Positions 32,868 through 34,556 of a DNA stretch of 34,556 bases are shown one piece after another. The DNA lies in assembly GCA_004173515.1 (NCBI GenBank), contig SECN01000121.1, positions 1 to 34,556 of the forward strand, in the 5' to 3' direction. Positions within the stretch are counted from its first letter, which is position 1. Every line of letters begins with the position of its first letter. The position numbers and the translations under genes are program-made. Under the pieces are notes generated by a model that worked only from the letters and a program-made list of their open reading frames with translations, ran no database searches and was not told where the DNA came from. This stretch comes from Myxococcaceae bacterium (GTDB taxonomy: Bacteria > Myxococcota > Myxococcia > Myxococcales > Myxococcaceae).

Positions 32868-33635
32868 ATGACCCCTCCGCCTCCGCGTCACCACGGGACG
32901 ACCCCGCGTCGTCCCAACATCGGCCTCAGCCCGGACTGGGCGCAGCCGGCCGACTCCGCCTTTGCCCGCTACGAGCTGAAGGTGCCCTACGCGGAGGCGG
33001 TGCTGCGTGCGGGAGGCCTGCCCTTCGTGTTGCCGTACACGGACGACGCCTCCTGCGTGGACGCGTACCTGGAGCGCGTGTCGGGCATCGTGGTGACGGG
33101 CGGCGCGTTCGACATCCCCCCGTCCGCGTACGGCGAGGAGGTGCGCGAGGGCATGGGGCCGCTGAAGGAGGGCCGCACGGCCTTCGAGGCGCAGCTCATC
33201 CGGGGCGCGCTCAAGCGCAACCTGCCGGTGCTGGGCGTGTGCGGCGGCATGCAGCTGTTGTGCGTGGTGCTGGGCGGCACGCTGTTCCAGGACATCCTGC
33301 GGGAGGTGCCCGGCGCGCGCGACCACGAGCAGAAGCACGACCGCACCCAGCCGCAGCACCCGGTGGAGGTGAAGAACGGCACGCTCCTGGCGGAGGCGGT
33401 GGGCCACGGGCAGTTGATGGTGAACTCCACGCACCACCAGGCGGTGAACAAGCCGGGCACGGACGTGGCGGTGAGCGCGCTGTCGCCGGACGGCGTGGTG
33501 GAGGCCATCGAGTCCACCGCGCACGCCTTCGCGCTGGGCGTGCAGTGGCACCCGGAGCTGATGCTGAGCACCATCCCGGTGCACCTGGGCGTCTACAAGT
33601 CGCTGGTGCAGAAGGCGCGCGAGCACCGCCGGTGA
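32868..33635 (+). CDS. Class I glutamine-amidotransferase-like hydrolase (peptidase C26, PuuD-like)
   Basis: A 255-residue protein with the class I amidotransferase triad: Cys125 in LGVCGGMQLL and His228/Glu230 in GVQWHPE. The oxyanion region VTGGAFDIPP and the STHHQAVN loop match gamma-glutamyl-gamma-aminobutyrate hydrolases (PuuD) and related glutamine hydrolases. No synthetase domain is attached. It lies between thiE and thiD, and its stop overlaps the thiD start by 4 bases. Its place suggests a link to thiamine or a neighbouring cofactor route, but family members usually cleave gamma-glutamyl amides, so the role is open. Confidence 0.88.
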   Translation: MTPPPPRHHGTTPRRPNIGLSPDWAQPADSAFARYELKVPYAEAVLRAGGLPFVLPYTDDASCVDAYLERVSGIVVTGGAFDIPPSAYGEEVREGMGPLKEGRTAFEAQLIRGALKRNLPVLGVCGGMQLLCVVLGGTLFQDILREVPGARDHEQKHDRTQPQHPVEVKNGTLLAEAVGHGQLMVNSTHHQAVNKPGTDVAVSALSPDGVVEAIESTAHAFALGVQWHPELMLSTIPVHLGVYKSLVQKAREHRR

Positions 33636-34372
33636 GGCCTCGCGTCCTGCTGCTGGCGGGCCTGGAACCCACGGGCAGGGCGGGGCTGTTGGCGGACGTC
33701 GCCGCGGTGCGGGCGCGCGGCGGCGACGCGGTGGCGGTGCCCACGGCCCAGACGGCGCAGGGCACGCACACCTTCGCCGTGGTGCCCGCGGCGCCCCGCA
33801 TGTTGACGGCGCAGGTGACGGCGGCGCGCGAGTGGGGCGTGCTCCACGCGGTGAAGTGGGGCGTGGTGCCCGGCCCGTCGCAGCTGGCCACGGCGAGGGC
33901 CGCGCTCAAGGGCACGGACGCGTGGTGGGTGGTGGATCCGGTGGTGCGCTCGTCGCGGGGACAGGAGCTGTCGCGCCTGTCGCCCCGGCACTACCTGGCG
34001 TTGGCGGGCCCGCGCGTGGTGGTGACGCCCAACCTGGATGAAGCGGGGTGGCTGCTGGGCCGGCCCGCGCCCGCCACGGTGGACGAGGCGCAGCAGGCCG
34101 CGGAGGGCCTCTGCCGCCTGGGCTTCGGCGCGGTGTTGGTGAAGGGCGGGCACCTGCCGCAGGGGCAGGGGCTGGCGGACGTGCTGGCCTTCTCCGGCCG
34201 CACGCTGGTGATGCGGGGACGCCGGCTCAAAAGGCCCCCGGAGCGCCGGGGCACGGGCTGCCGGCTGGCGTCCGCGCTGGCGGCGGAGCTGGGCCGGGGC
34301 ACGGGCCCGGAGGCCGCGGTGCGCGCCGCTCGCGAGCACGTGACGCGCTACCTGCGCACCGGCCGCGACTGA
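33632..34372 (+). CDS. thiD: Hydroxymethylpyrimidine/phosphomethylpyrimidine kinase ThiD
   Basis: A 246-residue ribokinase-family enzyme supplying the pyrimidine half of thiamine to ThiE. Motifs: LLLAGLEPTGRAGLLADVAA (usual GxDPSGGAGxxAD), WWVVDPVV, VVTPNLDEAGWLLG, AVLVKGGHLPQ and the catalytic-loop GTGCRLASALAAEL (usual GTGCTLSSAIAA). Two places deviate from the consensus: GLEPTGRAG instead of GSDPSGGAG, and Arg for the usual Thr after GTGC. It may therefore be a divergent ThiD or a related kinase. The GTG start at 33632 overlaps the preceding stop (GTGA). Confidence 0.83.
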   Translation: MRPRVLLLAGLEPTGRAGLLADVAAVRARGGDAVAVPTAQTAQGTHTFAVVPAAPRMLTAQVTAAREWGVLHAVKWGVVPGPSQLATARAALKGTDAWWVVDPVVRSSRGQELSRLSPRHYLALAGPRVVVTPNLDEAGWLLGRPAPATVDEAQQAAEGLCRLGFGAVLVKGGHLPQGQGLADVLAFSGRTLVMRGRRLKRPPERRGTGCRLASALAAELGRGTGPEAAVRAAREHVTRYLRTGRD

Positions 34373-34374
34373 CG

Positions 34375-34395
34375 CGAGGGGGCAGGGCCCCCTCG
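34375..34395. terminator. bidirectional hairpin between thiD and dnaB
   Basis: CGAGGGGG-caggg-CCCCCTCG, perfect 8-base arms in the 34-bp gap between the convergent genes. No T-tract; a probable terminator by position and stability. Confidence 0.6.
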
Positions 34396-34406
34396 ATCGC
34401 CACGGG

Positions 34407-34556
34407 TCAGTCGCCCCGGGCGCGGCTTTCGAAGCGGGTGAACTCCGACAGGAACACCATGTCCACGGAGCCGATGGGGCCGTTTCGCTGCTTGGCGACG
34501 ATGAGCTCCACGGGGATGGCCGCGCCGCCTCCGCCACCACCTCCTCCGCCGCCACC
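34407..34556 (-). CDS. dnaB: Replicative DNA helicase DnaB, C-terminal end only
   Basis: The last 49 codons of a minus-strand gene that runs in from beyond base 34556. The visible part reads VELIVAKQRNGPIGSVDMVF then LSEFTRFESRARGD and a TGA at 34407-34409. The motif IVAKQRNGPxG is the conserved C-terminal sequence of DnaB-type hexameric helicases (H4 motif/arginine-finger region). Just before it, at the window edge, is a glycine-rich run (34530-34556 coding strand), where most DnaB proteins have an acidic/Lys-rich loop. Convergent with thiD. Confidence 0.85.
   Translation of the reverse strand, partial: GGGGGGGGGGGAAIPVELIVAKQRNGPIGSVDMVFLSEFTRFESRARGD

Overview
This is chromosomal DNA of very high G+C, almost certainly from a fruiting myxobacterium of the Myxococcaceae (Myxococcus/Corallococcus/Pyxidicoccus type). 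The evidence is the mrpA-mrpB-mrpC developmental locus at the left end, two Ser/Thr kinases of myxobacterial style, an enhancer-dependent sigma-54 regulator, dense packing with overlapping start/stop codons, and frequent GTG/TTG starts.

Layout. (1) 1-2791, minus strand: histidine kinase MrpA, NtrC-like regulator MrpB and the N-terminus of the Crp-family regulator MrpC; the mrpB-mrpC gap holds a sigma-54 promoter and two copies of a CRP-type operator. (2) 2835-9343: a large membrane/spermidine-synthase-like fusion, a Flp-type pilin with a strong terminator, a histidine-rich membrane protein (minus) and an amidohydrolase lacking some metal ligands. (3) 9358-13085, plus strand: RlmI-like methyltransferase, Ser/Thr kinase, truA and a small membrane protein. 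(4) 13111-20451, minus strand: arginine cluster argF'-argB-argE-argH-argG-(P-loop gene)-argC, opposite argR (20630-21049), with an ARG-type operator palindrome between them. (5) 21030-22298: 2H phosphoesterase and F420/NADP-type oxidoreductase (minus). (6) 22690-27510, plus strand: ECF-like sigma factor, a zinc-finger/kinase/TPR protein and a glutathione S-transferase. (7) 27581-29991: clpB (minus). (8) 30150-32091: an unknown gene and a three-gene minus-strand operon with a DUF1844 protein. (9) 32185-34372: thiE, a class I glutamine-amidotransferase-like hydrolase and thiD. (10) 34407-34556: C-terminus of dnaB (minus).

How genes work together. MrpA and MrpB should control sigma-54 transcription of mrpC, with MrpC acting back on its own promoter. 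The arg cluster encodes a pathway in which carbamoylation happens on an N-acylated ornithine: the transcarbamylase is of the acetyl/succinyl-ornithine type and looks closer to the succinyl form. No recognisable N-acylglutamate synthase is present, but an unassigned P-loop protein sits inside the operon. ThiE and ThiD are thiamine enzymes transcribed together around a C26-type hydrolase.

Main caution. Four normally intact genes (mrpB, argH, argE, clpB) are broken here. mrpB, argH and clpB each lose an internal block of highly conserved codons, and argE has a frameshift. So many in one window suggests assembly error, but real lesions cannot be excluded from the sequence alone.
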